Source: an uncultured Chloracidobacterium sp.
GTDB taxonomy: Bacteria > Acidobacteriota > Blastocatellia > Pyrinomonadales > Pyrinomonadaceae
Direction: 5' to 3'
Length of the DNA stretch: 7,291 bases
NCBI GenBank assembly: GCA_937941715.1
Contig: CALDGX010000138.1
Coordinates: forward strand, 1-7,291
Shown piece after piece: positions 6,306-7,291 of the stretch; the stretch's first letter is position 1, and every line of letters starts with the position of its first letter. The translations under genes and the position numbers were made by a program. The notes beneath the pieces are model-generated. The model worked only from the letters and a program-made list of their open reading frames with translations, did not search any database and was not told where the DNA came from.

Positions 6306-7291
6306 ATGAACCTATTCGAATTAACAAAACAACTGATGTCGATCCCGTCCGTTTCGGGCGAAGAGGAAGCGGTCGGGTTTTATCTTCGCGACTATCTGGA
6401 ATCGCTCGGCTGGACGGTCGAACTGCAGGCGGTTGGAGAGCCGACACTCTTGTCGGCATCGCCGGTTCCTCCGGCGAGTGGAGTTCTCGACTCCGAAGCG
6501 GCGTCGATGCGGACAGGAGTGTCCGCGCTCCGACAATATAATGTGATCGCCTATCTCAACGACACGCCCCGCGTATGGCTTTCGACGCACATGGACACGG
6601 TCCCGCCTTTTATACCGCCGACCGAGGATGATGAGAAGATATACGGCCGCGGTTCGTGCGACGCCAAGGGCATTATCGCCGCTCAGATCACGGCGGCCGA
6701 GATGCTTCGTGCTGATGGCGTCGAGGACATCGGCCTGCTTTACACGGTCGAGGAGGAACGTGCTTCGACCGGGGCGAAGGTCGCCAACCTTCATCCGCTG
6801 GCGGCAAAGTGCGAATACCTGATCAACGGCGAACCGACCGACAATGACCTCGCGATCGGGTCGAAGGGCACGTTTCGTCTCAATATCAAGACCGCGGGCA
6901 AGGCGGCGCACTCGGCGTACCCCGAAGAAGGCGAATCGGCTATTGAGAAACTCCTCGACATTCTCGAAGACATCCGGCACACGCGTTTTCCCAACGATGA
7001 TTTCTTTGGCGAGACGACGGTCAATATCGGCACTATCGAAGGCGGAGTCGCTCTCAATGTTATTCCGCCGGTCGCCGAAGCGGGCCTGGCAATACGCCTC
7101 ACCACAAAACGCGAACCGATCGAGGACGCGCTTCGCAGTGTCGTGCGTGGCCGCGGCGAGATCGAAGTGCTTTCGGCAAGCGAACCGCAGCGGATGCTCG
7201 AGGTCGACGGCTTTCGGCAAAAGGTGGTGCGTTTTACGACCGACATCCCGCATTTGCCGAATTGGGGCCAGCCGCTGCTGCTCGGGCCCGG
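6306..7291 (+). CDS. M20-family metallohydrolase (ArgE/DapE-like), 3' end beyond window
   Basis: An open frame from ATG 6306 runs to the right edge without a stop (328 residues seen). It is a zinc amidohydrolase of the M20 family. Metal and catalytic features: STHMDTVP with His95 and Asp97, YGRGSCDAKG with Asp119, TVEEE with the catalytic/metal Glu149-Glu150, and NGEPTD with Glu176. AAHSAYPE (200-207) with His202 marks the dimerisation domain. The last His ligand lies beyond the window. GEPT and GRGSCDAKG resemble ArgE, but ArgE, DapE, LysK and peptidases share these motifs. Adjacency to lysC hints at DapE or a related deacylase, without proof. Residues about 44-76 (GEPTLL to SALR) have no counterpart in the family, which normally reaches the NVIAYL strand within about 10 residues; they are encoded by a palindromic repeat. 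Shine-Dalgarno is weak (GAAGA at 6297-6301). Confidence 0.88.
   Translation, partial: MNLFELTKQLMSIPSVSGEEEAVGFYLRDYLESLGWTVELQAVGEPTLLSASPVPPASGVLDSEAASMRTGVSALRQYNVIAYLNDTPRVWLSTHMDTVPPFIPPTEDDEKIYGRGSCDAKGIIAAQITAAEMLRADGVEDIGLLYTVEEERASTGAKVANLHPLAAKCEYLINGEPTDNDLAIGSKGTFRLNIKTAGKAAHSAYPEEGESAIEKLLDILEDIRHTRFPNDDFFGETTVNIGTIEGGVALNVIPPVAEAGLAIRLTTKREPIEDALRSVVRGRGEIEVLSASEPQRMLEVDGFRQKVVRFTTDIPHLPNWGQPLLLGP
6435..6461 (+). repeat. REP-like unit, left arm (+ orientation)
   Basis: GGAG head (6435-6438), then A, then the perfect hairpin GCCGACACTCTTGTCGGC (6440-6457; 7-bp stem, loop CTCT), then ATCG. A GGAG/GTAG tetranucleotide followed by a short palindrome is the known REP signature. Confidence 0.7.
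6505..6531 (-). repeat. REP-like unit, right arm (- orientation)
   Basis: Read on the minus strand: GGAG (6531-6528), then C, then the perfect hairpin GCGGACACTCCTGTCCGC (6526-6509; 7-bp stem, loop CTCC), then ATCG. Compared with the left arm, the third stem pair is changed from C-G to G-C, a compensatory double change that keeps the hairpin. The other two differences lie in the loop and in the linker base. Confidence 0.7.

Larger units (their letters stand above)
6435..6531. repeat. REP/BIME-like double palindrome inserted in frame in the M20 gene
   Basis: A 97-bp imperfect inverted repeat. The outer arms are 6435-6461 and the reverse complement of 6505-6531, alike at 23 of 27 positions. 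After a 3-nt offset the similarity continues inward: GCCGGTTC at 6461-6468 versus GCCGCTTC read on the minus strand from 6502 to 6495. Between them lie GGAGT/ACTCC (6480-6484 and 6490-6494) and CTCC (6469-6472). Each arm is GGAG, one base, then an 18-nt hairpin, the layout of REP units mobilised by RAYT (TnpA-REP) transposases; two inverted REPs make a BIME. The whole element is open in the M20 frame and codes for about 32 extra residues. No clear target-site duplication is visible, and no RAYT gene is in the window. Confidence 0.8.

Noticed and set aside
6290..6541. An 83-residue plus-strand frame overlapping the start of the M20 gene
   Set aside because: It ends within the repeat region, has no recognisable features, and the M20 frame covers the same DNA.
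6321..7253. A long (310-residue) open frame on the minus strand opposite the M20 gene
   Set aside because: It is rich in Arg and Asp without recognisable motifs, while the plus strand carries the M20 metal-ligand motifs in order. It is an antisense shadow of GC-rich codon use.
6306..7291. The M20 gene as a pseudogene broken by the repeat
   Set aside because: The insert keeps the frame, has no stop codon, and the downstream metal ligands and dimerisation motif are intact to the window edge.
1..7291. CRISPR arrays, tRNA or rRNA genes, insertion sequences or phage genes
   Set aside because: No regularly spaced direct repeats, no tRNA-like cloverleaf or rRNA segments, and no transposase, integrase or phage motifs were seen on either strand.

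Overview
The window is about 7.3 kb of dense, GC-rich bacterial DNA with every gene on the + strand. It reads as ordinary chromosomal amino-acid biosynthesis: direct-sulfhydrylation methionine synthesis, a cysteine synthase/CBS-type enzyme, a lysine-sensitive-type aspartokinase and an M20 amidohydrolase. Protein style, GC-rich codon use and the REP-like palindromes suggest a Gram-negative-type lineage, perhaps Acidobacteriota (Blastocatellia). That assignment is an inference; there is no rRNA or other marker here to confirm it.

Layout. Positions 1-183 are the 3' end of a short-chain dehydrogenase (SDR) gene cut by the window edge. Positions 184-456 form a regulatory leader: a candidate promoter with a perfect TTGACA, a SAM-II (SAM-alpha) type S-adenosylmethionine riboswitch aptamer at 274-320, an AT-rich hairpin at 324-347 and a strong intrinsic terminator at 373-414. 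Then come metY (457-1767), a divergent metX (1780-2823) and a second, complete SDR (2830-3618), with gaps of 12 and 6 nt, so they are almost certainly one operon. The two SDR genes flanking metYX are about 63% identical over their last 60 residues. A 101-nt gap with a CRP/GlxR-type palindrome (TGTGA-N6-TCACA) precedes a PLP-dependent cysteine synthase family gene (3720-4802). The next gap (4803-4928) has a GC-rich hairpin and a candidate promoter very close to the GTG start of lysC (4929-6293). A 12-nt gap then leads to an M20 metallohydrolase gene (6306 to beyond the right edge).

How they work together. Aspartokinase feeds the aspartate branch towards homoserine. MetX would acylate homoserine, and MetY would replace the acyl group with sulfide to give homocysteine. 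The cysteine synthase-like enzyme connects to cysteine or cystathionine. SAM, the end product of the methionine branch, would shut off metY-metX-SDR through the SAM-II/terminator leader. The roles of the SDRs and of the M20 enzyme in this pathway are unknown.

Most notable observations: (1) a SAM-II-like aptamer placed far upstream of the ribosome binding site and followed by an intrinsic terminator, which suggests transcriptional attenuation; (2) a ~97-bp REP/BIME-like double palindrome inserted in frame inside the M20 gene, adding about 30 residues, with a compensatory base-pair change between its two REP arms; (3) a MetX lacking the usual GP-containing signature while keeping its catalytic triad; (4) duplicated SDRs bracketing metYX.
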